19,460 bases of DNA. It comes from JACNLN01 sp964626495 (GTDB taxonomy: Bacteria > Fidelibacterota > Marinisomatia > Marinisomatales > CAZVFT01). The stretch lies in assembly GCA_964626495.1 (NCBI GenBank), contig CAZVFT010000047.1, forward strand, positions 1-19,460, read 5' to 3'. Under the pieces are notes generated by a model, which was not told where the DNA came from, did not search any database, and was given only the letters and a program-made list of their open reading frames with translations. Each line of letters begins with the position of its first letter. The stretch's first letter is position 1. A program made the position numbers and the translations under genes. Positions 7,766 through 13,831 of this stretch are shown here, piece by piece.

Positions 7766-8508
7766 GACTTTTCCGAATTGGAATCTTTCAGGGATTGGAA
7801 AGATTGAACAAATGCACGATATACCTGCTGCTGGTGGGGATCATTTTTTAAAGCGTCCAGATGTTTTTTAATGGTTTCTATATCACCTCGCACAAGTGGA
7901 CCTGTCAGTGGGGAAAAGCTATGTTTTAAGTTATATCCAATTTGTTCAAGATAGGGAAAAGCCACCTTTGAAGGAATTCCCAATTTTTCCTCAAGAATAC
8001 CAAAGAACTGCTCCCAGAGCAAGGTGGTGAAGTTACCGCTCATGACACACCAGGCATGGTAGAGCGGTTTTAGTTGAGACGGGATAGAATAATGGGGATT
8101 TGAGAGTTCAGGGAATAACTCGGGGAATGGGCGTCGTTCCTGTTCGGTAATAAATGGTATTTTTGCATAGACGTCACTTTCAAACATAGTATCAGAAAAG
8201 GTCATAAGGGGATGAGCGCTTTCAGCCAGAGGAGTTGAAATTAGTCCGGAACAATGGATCCAAATGGGATCATTCTTCAAAGAGGTGTGGTGCTTGGTGA
8301 TAAAGTTTTCAATGGCACTGTCACTGATCAAAACAAGAATTTTATCTGATTGTTGAAAAAGGGTGTGAAATGAATGAGGAGAACCGCGCCACCAGTGCCT
8401 GTGCGGTATCTTTAGAAAACCGAAATAGTGAAGAAAATGTTTGGCTAATCGTCCATTTCCAACAATAAGGTATGGACGTTTTTTATTTTTTTCAGGTACC
8501 TGTCCCAT
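7762..8508 (-). CDS. Rossmann-like / DUF2520 protein, candidate ketopantoate reductase
   Basis: This 248-residue protein has an N-terminal NAD(P)-binding Rossmann domain (LIVGNGRLAKHF, then ILVLISDSAI). Next is the signature WIHCSGL with AHPLMTFSD that links it to the DUF2520 domain, and a helical C-terminal domain with YHAWCVMSGNF and LTGPLVRGDIETI. It resembles the fold of ketopantoate and 6-phosphogluconate dehydrogenases. It is the first gene of the pan-coa-nad operon and overlaps panB by 4 bases. The operon has PanB and PanC but no classical PanE, so this is probably the enzyme reducing ketopantoate to pantoate. A non-PanE ketopantoate reductase called PanG is known in other bacteria; I cannot confirm that this is the same family. 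The start ATG has AGGACT 7 bases upstream. Confidence 0.82.
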   Translation of the reverse strand: MGQVPEKNKKRPYLIVGNGRLAKHFLHYFGFLKIPHRHWWRGSPHSFHTLFQQSDKILVLISDSAIENFITKHHTSLKNDPIWIHCSGLISTPLAESAHPLMTFSDTMFESDVYAKIPFITEQERRPFPELFPELSNPHYSIPSQLKPLYHAWCVMSGNFTTLLWEQFFGILEEKLGIPSKVAFPYLEQIGYNLKHSFSPLTGPLVRGDIETIKKHLDALKNDPHQQQVYRAFVQSFQSLKDSNSEKS

Positions 8509-9137
8509 GGATCAAGTCCTTAATTAAAATTATTTTAAAAAGCTAATTTTCTATCAGTCGCAGTTAATTAATTTTACGTTACATCAATCGACGCTGACGT
8601 TTAAATTTAATCATTATTTAAGGTTAATTTCCATAATTATTCTCTTCCCCAAATTCCGATATTGACATGGAAAAACAATGGATTTTACTGTTTACAGACA
8701 AACTTTGTCATTAATCACTCAGATCTCATCTCCGAGGAATTTGGGTGTCAATGAGTCTAGATTTGTTTCTCCAAATGTCATTGAAACATCAATGAAGAAA
8801 TTTCCACCTAACAAGTGAAAAGGTTAATAAATCTAATTGACAGAATCACAATCAGTTGTGTTGTTTCTCCGATTCCTATATCAGAATCAGGGCTCTTCGA
8901 AAGATAAATAGTAAGGTTACAGCTGTAATAACCTATTGTGAGAGAAGGAGGGTTGATTGATGAATTACTTCCATCCGTGCTCCTTTTTTCCAGCAGATTG
9001 AAATATATGTTTACTCATCCATTTCAGAGGCCGCCGATGATGAAATTACAGTAATGCGTTAGACAAGGGTGAGGTAACATTATAGAAAGTAAGATGAATT
9101 GTGTTGGTGTTTAATGATTATAGATGTTGGATATGGA
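8509..9137. other. Gene-free gap between dnaG and the pan operon
   Basis: This stretch holds no convincing gene on either strand and no tRNA or rRNA that I can recognise. It must contain the promoter of the leftward cofactor operon, but I see no clear consensus match. Features worth noting are an inverted repeat AGGTTA/TAACCT (8914-8919 and 8929-8934) enclosing the perfect palindrome TTACAGCTGTAA (8917-8928). About 25 bases beyond is AAGGAGG, followed by a 13-codon frame on the plus strand (8960-9001). The small frame is followed by no plus-strand gene. The region could hold a small RNA; that is speculation. Confidence 0.4.
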
Positions 9138-10928
9138 TCAAATATTATTGAGCAGTTCAGTTCGTTTACTGTCCAGGTTCTTCAACTGTTCTTGTAACTC
9201 CACAACCTTTGAGATGGCTGATGATGAGTCCTGCCCATTTTTTTCCAACTCCCTCAACGTCAACCGCTGTTCACTGATACTCTGTTTTATTGGATATTGT
9301 TCAAGTGTTATTAGACAATCGACTGCCACTTCTTTAGCATCAGAATGAGATGAAGATTCCAGAAGAATTCGGCTGACGAGATCCCGATCTGATTTCTTCT
9401 GATATCTATCCATTATACGGGAAAAGTTAAATGAACCGTCTTTTTCATATTGTGTCAATAATGCATTGGTTAGGTTTTTTAGCAGGTTGTTGGTAAAGGA
9501 ATTTAGATTGATGTATTGCTTGACAAAGCTAATTATTTCAAGTTCTTCACTGGCAATTAGTCTTACAAGTTCGAATTGAGCTTTTTCGGCTGAGGATGTG
9601 AAAGGAATAACTGCTTTTTCAGGTTTTTCAGCGGTTTTTCGAAGTTTTTGCTTACGATCTTGAGTAGAGAGTATTCGTAAAAGAGAATTTTCATCAACAC
9701 TTAATTCTTCGGATATCTGTTTTACTGTGTAACGTCTTAAAATTTCATCCCGGATATTGACAATCTCACTGATAATTTCTTTTGCCAATTGAGATCGATG
9801 GGTAGGTCGGGTTAGATCCAATCCACAATGCTCCATATGGAAGGAGGTAAGTTCCTTCGCTTTTTTTACCGATTGGAGCAGCGGTTTGGGACCTTTATCC
9901 TTAACCCACGAATCTGGATCGGATTCTTCCGGTACTGGAATGATTTGCGGACTGATTCCTCCCCTCAGGAGCTGGTATCCAGCTCGAATGGCAGCTTTTC
10001 TTCCAGCATCATCGCCATCGTAAGCAAGATAGACTGTATCGGTGAATTTCCTGATCTGATTTACATGCCGTTCCGTGAGTGCCGTTCCTGATATGGCTAC
10101 GATATTGTGTATCTCGTTCTGGTAAAGCTGAAGAAAGTCCATATATCCTTCGACGATGATAAGATTCTTTTCTTTTCGAATGGCGTCCTTTGTTTTTGAG
10201 AGACCGAACAGGAGATTGCTTTTATAATAGATAGGAGTTTCAGGGGAATTCAGATATTTAGCTTCACTCTTACCGGTGAAGTCACGTCCGCCAAAAGCCA
10301 CGACTTTTCCAGACATATCTGTGATGGGAAACATAATCCGACCCCGGAACCGATCGAAAATACCTTTTTTTGTCCGGGAAAAAAGACCGGATTTACTAAT
10401 CGCCTCATCTGGGAATTTTTTTGTTTTTACCAGGGAATGCAGCCTATCCCAGGAATCTTCAGCGTATCCAATGGAAAATTGTTTTATGGTATCCCCAGTT
10501 AGTTTTCGGTCTTCTAAGTATTTCAGGACTTTTTCACCAGTGGATGAATAGAGATTTTTATAGAAATAATCTGCCGCAAGCTGATGAATTTCATACAAAC
10601 GTGTAAAGAATTGTTTCGATTTGTCATCTTCATCGTATTTTATTTCAATGCCGTATCGATCTCCGAGTTTTTTAATTGCCTCAATAAATTCAATTTTTTC
10701 GTATTCTATCAGGAAGGTAATGACATTTCCACCACTTCCGCATCCGAAGCAATGATAGATCTGTTTGTCCGGAGCGATGCTGAAGGAGGGAGTCTTTTCA
10801 GTATGAAAAGGACACAGTCCGAAAAAGTTCTTTCCGCGGCGTTTCAGTTCTACATAATCAGAGACAACATCCAGGATATCTGCCCTGTCCCGGATTCGGT
10901 CAATAGTATCTCTTGGTATTCTAGCCAT
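9138..10928 (-). CDS. dnaG: DNA primase DnaG
   Basis: DnaG synthesises RNA primers at the replication fork and is loaded by the DnaB helicase. The 596-residue protein begins with a CHC2 zinc domain whose ligands are Cys39, His42, Cys60 and Cys63 (CPFH and CFGC). The primase core includes FGGRDF and YLNSPET. The TOPRIM domain starts near residue 255, with Glu260 in VEGYMD and the metal-binding Asp pair in YDGDDAG (304 and 306). The C-terminal helicase-interaction part is less conserved and ends in a glutamine/leucine-rich helix. It follows the CvpA-family gene by about 70 bases, in the common yqeY-dnaG arrangement, but no rpoD follows in this window. The ATG opens MARIP, a typical DnaG start. 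Confidence 0.97.
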   Translation of the reverse strand: MARIPRDTIDRIRDRADILDVVSDYVELKRRGKNFFGLCPFHTEKTPSFSIAPDKQIYHCFGCGSGGNVITFLIEYEKIEFIEAIKKLGDRYGIEIKYDEDDKSKQFFTRLYEIHQLAADYFYKNLYSSTGEKVLKYLEDRKLTGDTIKQFSIGYAEDSWDRLHSLVKTKKFPDEAISKSGLFSRTKKGIFDRFRGRIMFPITDMSGKVVAFGGRDFTGKSEAKYLNSPETPIYYKSNLLFGLSKTKDAIRKEKNLIIVEGYMDFLQLYQNEIHNIVAISGTALTERHVNQIRKFTDTVYLAYDGDDAGRKAAIRAGYQLLRGGISPQIIPVPEESDPDSWVKDKGPKPLLQSVKKAKELTSFHMEHCGLDLTRPTHRSQLAKEIISEIVNIRDEILRRYTVKQISEELSVDENSLLRILSTQDRKQKLRKTAEKPEKAVIPFTSSAEKAQFELVRLIASEELEIISFVKQYINLNSFTNNLLKNLTNALLTQYEKDGSFNFSRIMDRYQKKSDRDLVSRILLESSSHSDAKEVAVDCLITLEQYPIKQSISEQRLTLRELEKNGQDSSSAISKVVELQEQLKNLDSKRTELLNNI

Positions 10929-10944
10929 AACTTAATTTAACCGC

Positions 10945-10988
10945 AAATCAGTCAAAAGCATGACAGGTTAACGCGAATTTACGCGAAT
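10945..10988. repeat. Short AACGCGAATTTACGCGAAT-type repeat between cvpA and dnaG
   Basis: The gap between the CvpA-family gene and dnaG contains TTAACCGCAAAT, then GGTTAACGCGAATTTACGCGAAT, with GCGAAT/CGCAAAT units repeated every 11-12 bases near the end. Such unit runs occur as dispersed intergenic repeats in many genomes. The copy here separates two co-transcribed genes without an obvious terminator. Whether it recurs in this genome cannot be seen from the window. Confidence 0.3.
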
Positions 10989-10996
10989 ACTTAATT

Positions 10997-11542
10997 CTAA
11001 TCCTCGTTTTCATTGTTAATCATAAATTTATCATTTACCAATTTTTTACTCATCGTCAGGGAATTGTCGAAACCGAATGACATTGCAATCCAGTGACGAG
11101 TTCCATCTAACTGACGGTAAAAAAACGACTTTGTTTTCAAGCTTTCGAATGTTTTTGCATGCGGAAAAATGTCAATCATCCATAAAATAACAAGCGTTAG
11201 AACAAAACCCTTCAACACACCAAAGATGACTCCCAACAACCTGTTCGTCCTTCGAATTCCTCTTGTAAGCATAAGCAATTGAATCATTTTTGTCAATAGT
11301 CGAATCGTAAAAAGAAAGAGTAAAAAGATGAGGATAAAACTCAAGATGGAAAGGGTAGTTAAATCGAATGAGGTTAACTCATAAAACCAGAGAGCCAGAT
11401 TGGTATGGAACTTTAATGCAGATATTGTGGAGATAACAAAACCGATCAATCTTCCAAGTTCTTCTAAAAACCCACGTGAATAGCCTAAGATTCCCAGTCC
11501 GATGATTAGAAGAGTGATAATCCAATCGATAGGATGATTCAC
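10997..11542 (-). CDS. cvpA: CvpA-family inner-membrane protein
   Basis: This 181-residue protein matches the CvpA family (colicin V production protein-like). It has an N-terminal DWIITLLIIGLGILGYSRGF segment, then ELGRLIGFVIS and three further hydrophobic helices, with RLLGVIFGVLKGFVLTLVIL in the third quarter. The conserved pattern of a first helix followed by a glycine-rich turn and the GxxxG-containing RLLGxxxGxxKG segment is visible. The family's molecular role is not settled; it has been linked to envelope integrity. The start codon is GTG, with GAGAAGG 8 bases upstream. It lies 23 bases after yqeY and before dnaG, so it is carried in the replication-primase operon. Confidence 0.82.
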   Translation of the reverse strand: MNHPIDWIITLLIIGLGILGYSRGFLEELGRLIGFVISTISALKFHTNLALWFYELTSFDLTTLSILSFILIFLLFLFTIRLLTKMIQLLMLTRGIRRTNRLLGVIFGVLKGFVLTLVILWMIDIFPHAKTFESLKTKSFFYRQLDGTRHWIAMSFGFDNSLTMSKKLVNDKFMINNENED

Positions 11543-11565
11543 CGTTCTGCCTTCTCACACGCTGC

Positions 11566-12024
11566 TTAGGAACCGGCGGATCCTGTCAACTTTCCTGTGA
11601 CGATTTGTTGTACAATTTTACCATCGGCTTTACCAACCACTTGTTTCATAACAGCGGGCATGACTTTTCCCATGTCCCTCATAGAGGTCGCACCAGTTTC
11701 CTTGATGACAGATTCTATGATGGTTTTCAGGTCAGCTTCTGACATCTGTTCCGGAAGATAGGATTCGATAATAAACAGTTCTCTGGATTCAGCTTCAGCA
11801 AGATCCTGACGACCACCTTTTTTATATGCTTCGATAGATTCTTTACGTTGTTTAGCAGCTGTTTGAAGTGTTTTTAATTCCTCAGCTTCGGTAAGCTCCT
11901 CACCCTTCGAAATATGGCGCTCTTTTAGTTTTGCCAGAAGAGTGCGCAAAGTGCGTACGGTATCTCTGTCTCTGCTCATAAGGGCATTCTGCATTGATTT
12001 TTGTATTTGATCATGAAGTGACAT
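11566..12024 (-). CDS. yqeY: GatB/YqeY domain protein
   Basis: This 152-residue protein is a stand-alone YqeY, related to the C-terminal domain of the amidotransferase subunit GatB, which binds tRNA. Family features are the N-terminal helical part with RDRDTVRTLRTLLAKLKE, then AAKQRKESIEAYKKGGRQDLAEAE and the central YLPEQMSE. The C-terminal part GATSMRDMGKVMPAVMKQVVGKADGK is typical, including the DGK signature. Its precise function is unknown; it commonly sits next to dnaG and rpsU. It is the first gene of this block, with GAGG 5 bases before the ATG and a Bacteroidetes-type promoter about 35 bases upstream. Confidence 0.93.
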   Translation of the reverse strand: MSLHDQIQKSMQNALMSRDRDTVRTLRTLLAKLKERHISKGEELTEAEELKTLQTAAKQRKESIEAYKKGGRQDLAEAESRELFIIESYLPEQMSEADLKTIIESVIKETGATSMRDMGKVMPAVMKQVVGKADGKIVQQIVTGKLTGSAGS

Positions 12025-12057
12025 TTTTCCTCTCCGAATTGATAATTATTTGGTATA

Positions 12058-12087
12058 CAAATTTACTCCATTCCCGTCTGAAATCAA
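12058..12087 (-). promoter_or_regulatory. Bacteroidetes-type promoter of yqeY-cvpA-dnaG
   Basis: On the minus strand the sequence has TTG at 12087-12085, a 19-base spacer and TAAATTTG at 12065-12058. This fits the TTG-N17-23-TAnnTTTG consensus of Bacteroidetes primary sigma factors. The position, about 35 bases before the yqeY ATG, is suitable. A small inverted repeat (TTTGAG/CTCAAA, 12093-12098 and 12104-12109) lies immediately upstream and could be an operator. Confidence 0.6.
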
Positions 12088-12158
12088 GCCGTTTTGAGGG
12101 AAGCTCAAACAACGTTATACTTTTTTTCAGGAGTACAATCCGTCAGGAGTAAATTTAA

Positions 12159-12211
12159 AACTTTGCGGAAGTTGAGCTCGTCCGGCTTCTGACGGAAACT
12201 TCCACAAAGTT
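12159..12211. repeat. Long imperfect palindrome between divergent yqeY and MerR genes
   Basis: Two 15-base arms, AACTTTGCGGAAGTT (12159-12173) and AACTTCCACAAAGTT (12197-12211), pair with one mismatch. They enclose a 23-base loop that itself has a CGTC/GACG mini-stem. The flanking sequence has a direct repeat TCAGGAGTA (12127-12135 and 12143-12151). It lies between divergent promoters and could be an interspersed palindromic repeat or a bidirectional terminator-like hairpin. There is no following T-run. Confidence 0.55.
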
Positions 12212-12261
12212 AGATATGGGATACAAAAAGTGTGTATTATAAAAATTTGCGTTTAAAAGAT

Positions 12262-12291
12262 TTATTATTAATTTCCCTCTGGCTGTATAAT
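12262..12291 (+). promoter_or_regulatory. Promoter of MerR copy 1 (shared with copy 2)
   Basis: TATAATAGA starts at 12286, with its -10 core ending 29 bases before the ATG. Upstream is TTATTATTAAT (12262-12272). The same two elements, in the same order and nearly the same spacing, lie before the second regulator at 13109-13137, so the promoter core was duplicated with the gene. Conservation suggests a real promoter and a possible self-binding site; the assignment as -10 and operator is inferred. Confidence 0.55.
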
Positions 12292-12319
12292 AGAATTATT
12301 TTATGTTGAAAACTTAACA

Positions 12320-12769
12320 ATGGTAGATGTAACGACAAAACCGGAAGAACCTATTATCAGTATAGGCGTAGCAGCGAAAAAGTTAGGTGTTTCCCCCGAA
12401 ACTTTAAGGCTCTATGAACGGGAAGGTCTTATTGTTCCGTATAGAACTTCCACCGGTCGAAGGTTGTATTCCCAGAAAGATCTTGAATGGATTGACTGTT
12501 TTCGGACCCAGATCATTGAGAACAAGATGAACTTTGCCGGAATCAGAATTTTATTGGCATTGATGCCGTGCTGGGATATAAAACCGTGCAGTGAAGAAGA
12601 AAGAAAAAATTGTAATGTTTATTTTCACAGTGATGTGGTCTGCTGGACACTGGAAAAAACCAGTTCTCGTAACTGCAGTAATGTGGGGTGTCGGGAATGT
12701 GTTGTGTATAATGATGCTTGCAGGGCTGGAAAGCTGGATAAAATGTATATTTCTTCTAAGGAAGAATGA
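12320..12769 (+). CDS. MerR-family regulator with Cys-rich two-CW-like domain, copy 1
   Basis: This 149-residue protein starts with a MerR/HspR-type winged helix: IGVAAKKLGVSPETLRLYEREGL then TSTGRRLYSQKDLEWIDCF (about residues 14-75). The C-terminal half is Cys-rich, with Cys84, 90, 98, 108, 119, 124, 127 and 134 in a pattern PCW-x4-C, NC, CW, C-x4-C-x2-CVVY. This resembles the two-CW domain. Such a domain plausibly binds a metal, an Fe-S cluster or another redox ligand, making it a candidate redox sensor for the cytochrome genes downstream. Hand alignment gives about 122 of 149 identical residues with copy 2 (13166-13615), and all nine cysteines are kept. The stop overlaps (ATGA) a decayed 13-codon reading frame. 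There is no clear Shine-Dalgarno sequence. Confidence 0.85.
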   Translation: MVDVTTKPEEPIISIGVAAKKLGVSPETLRLYEREGLIVPYRTSTGRRLYSQKDLEWIDCFRTQIIENKMNFAGIRILLALMPCWDIKPCSEEERKNCNVYFHSDVVCWTLEKTSSRNCSNVGCRECVVYNDACRAGKLDKMYISSKEE

Positions 12770-12807
12770 AAAAGATTTTGAATATAAGCTGTATAACGTT
12801 TTTGTAG
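12766..12807 (+). pseudogene. Decayed start of a lipoprotein cytochrome gene after MerR copy 1
   Basis: Overlapping the stop of MerR copy 1 is an ATG encoding MKKILNISCITFL and then TAG. The intact gene after copy 2 begins MKKIIVKSSTTFLLYMI, so the first 13 codons align in register and also at DNA level (GAATGAARAAGATT and ACGTTTTTGT blocks). The cytochrome start was therefore duplicated together with the regulator and has decayed here; beyond the TAG I see no continuing similarity and no haem motifs. The downstream 360 bases to MerR copy 2 hold no gene I can recognise. Confidence 0.6.
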
Positions 12808-13108
12808 ATAGATAAAAACCTGGTAAAAAAATTAAGATACTTCGCAACTTGCTGCTGGGACTATATTTCTGTAAGTAGTTGATCTCCTGTAACGTATACC
12901 AAAGGTTCGGGGAAAGATAGATTACCCTCTAACTCATTACCACTTAAACACACTATTTTCATCCTTGTGATTGTTTAATATTTTCTAATAGTTACAGTGA
13001 TTTTAATTCTGCAATGTGGATCAGTTCAGTAGAGAATGGGTCATTTAGAGATGTTCTATTTAACAGTACATAAATTATATATCAAAAATTAATTGTAATT
13101 TAAAATAA

Positions 13109-13137
13109 TTATTATTAATATATCTACACTATATAAT
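13109..13137 (+). promoter_or_regulatory. Promoter of MerR copy 2 and the cytochrome cluster
   Basis: TTATTATTAAT (13109-13119) and the -10-like TATAATAGA (core 13132-13137) repeat the arrangement upstream of copy 1. The core ends 29 bases before the second of two adjacent ATG codons (13166), the same distance as in copy 1. Since the following genes are closely spaced, this is the likely main promoter of the cluster. Confidence 0.55.
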
Positions 13138-13165
13138 AGAGATAATATATCCTAAGAACTTTATG

Positions 13166-13615
13166 ATGTTGAATATAGCAACAAGACCTGAAGAACCCAT
13201 TATCAGTATAGGCGTAGCGGCGAAAAAATTGGGTGTCTCCCCTGAATCCTTAAGGCTCTACGAACGGGAAGGGCTTGTTATTCCGTATAGAACTTCCACC
13301 GGTCGGCGGTTGTTTTCCCAGAAAGATCTTGAATGGATTGACTGTTTTCGGACACAGATCATTGAGAACAAGATGAACTTTGCGGGAATAAGAATTTTAT
13401 TGGCATTGTTGCCATGCTGGGATTTAAAACCGTGCAGTGAAGTTGAGAGAAAAAATTGTCCGGCATATTTTCACAGTAATACGGTTTGCTGGACAGTAAA
13501 AAAAACTGGTTCTCCTCAATGCGACCAAGACGATTGTCTGGAATGTGTTGTGTATAATGATGCTTGCAGGGCTGGAAAGCTGGATACAATGTATATTTCT
13601 TCTAAGGAAGAATGA
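13166..13615 (+). CDS. MerR-family regulator with Cys-rich two-CW-like domain, copy 2
   Basis: This is a paralogue of the protein at 12320-12769, with the same MerR winged helix and the same eight C-terminal cysteines in a two-CW-like arrangement (PCW, NC, VCW, QC, DDCLECVVY, DAC). Differences cluster at the extreme N-terminus and between the last CW motif and the CxxC. Two ATG codons are adjacent (13163 and 13166). I chose 13166 because it matches the start and promoter spacing of copy 1. The stop overlaps the ATG of the following cytochrome by 4 bases, so regulator and cytochrome are likely translationally coupled. MerR proteins often activate the genes they adjoin; that role here, sensing redox state or haem/metal supply, is inferred. 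Confidence 0.87.
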   Translation: MLNIATRPEEPIISIGVAAKKLGVSPESLRLYEREGLVIPYRTSTGRRLFSQKDLEWIDCFRTQIIENKMNFAGIRILLALLPCWDLKPCSEVERKNCPAYFHSNTVCWTVKKTGSPQCDQDDCLECVVYNDACRAGKLDTMYISSKEE

Positions 13616-13803
13616 AGAAGATTATAGTTAAAAGCAGTACAACGTTTTTGTTGTATATGATTGCCTTTATGGGTTGTACACCAGAGGATCAAGTGGTAAG
13701 TGAGAATGGCGACTTGACCACTTGTGAAGGGTGCCATACGAATAATACCATTCTTAAACAAATTGCTGGCACTGGAACTTCTAATGGCGGAAGTGGTGGC
13801 TGA
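13612..13803 (+). CDS. N-terminal part of a multihaem lipoprotein cytochrome c, ends at an in-frame UGA
   Basis: The 63 codons encode a lipoprotein signal peptide (MKKIIVKSSTTFLLYMIAFMGC, lipobox FMGC with Cys22), one haem c motif CEGCH (38-42) and a glycine/serine linker (GTSNGGSGG) ending in TGA at 13801-13803. The following frame (13813-15060) is in the same phase, has eleven more haem motifs and no signal peptide of its own. The two parts are therefore best read as one gene with 12 haem sites. The UGA may be a nonsense mutation (GGA to TGA is a single change within a glycine run), an assembly error, or a recoded codon. Its ATG overlaps the MerR copy 2 stop by 4 bases. Confidence 0.8.
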   Translation: MKKIIVKSSTTFLLYMIAFMGCTPEDQVVSENGDLTTCEGCHTNNTILKQIAGTGTSNGGSGG

Positions 13804-13831
13804 GGTGGAGAAGTGGTTCCGTTGGAACCGT
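13801..13831 (+). other. In-frame UGA followed by a hairpin (possible recoding site)
   Basis: TGA at 13801-13803 interrupts the cytochrome frame. Eleven bases later GGTTCC (13815-13820) pairs with GGAACC (13824-13829) around the loop GTT, with two further G-U pairs at the base. Distance from UGA to apical loop is about 17 bases and the loop starts with G, which fits the loose published bacterial SECIS model. However, the codons around it encode ordinary residues and the site lies in a glycine linker, so chance is quite possible. Other genes here, such as coaBC and dnaG, end in TGA, so UGA is not generally a sense codon. Confidence 0.4.

Noticed and set aside
8509..9137. tRNA, 6S RNA or RNase P RNA in the gap
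   Set aside because: No cloverleaf, CCA end or known conserved core could be recognised by eye.
12093..12127. Intrinsic terminator TTTGAG/CTCAAA with a later T-run
   Set aside because: The stem is 6 weak pairs, the T-run starts about 10 bases away, and no plus-strand gene precedes it.
12551..12847. Minus-strand frame opposite MerR copy 1
   Set aside because: It is antisense to a gene with a clear conserved product and its composition mirrors that gene.
13801..13803. UGA as a glycine codon, as in SR1/Gracilibacteria code
   Set aside because: Position would suit glycine, but coaBC, dnaG, panD and other genes in this window use TGA as a stop where the next gene begins, so the code is standard.
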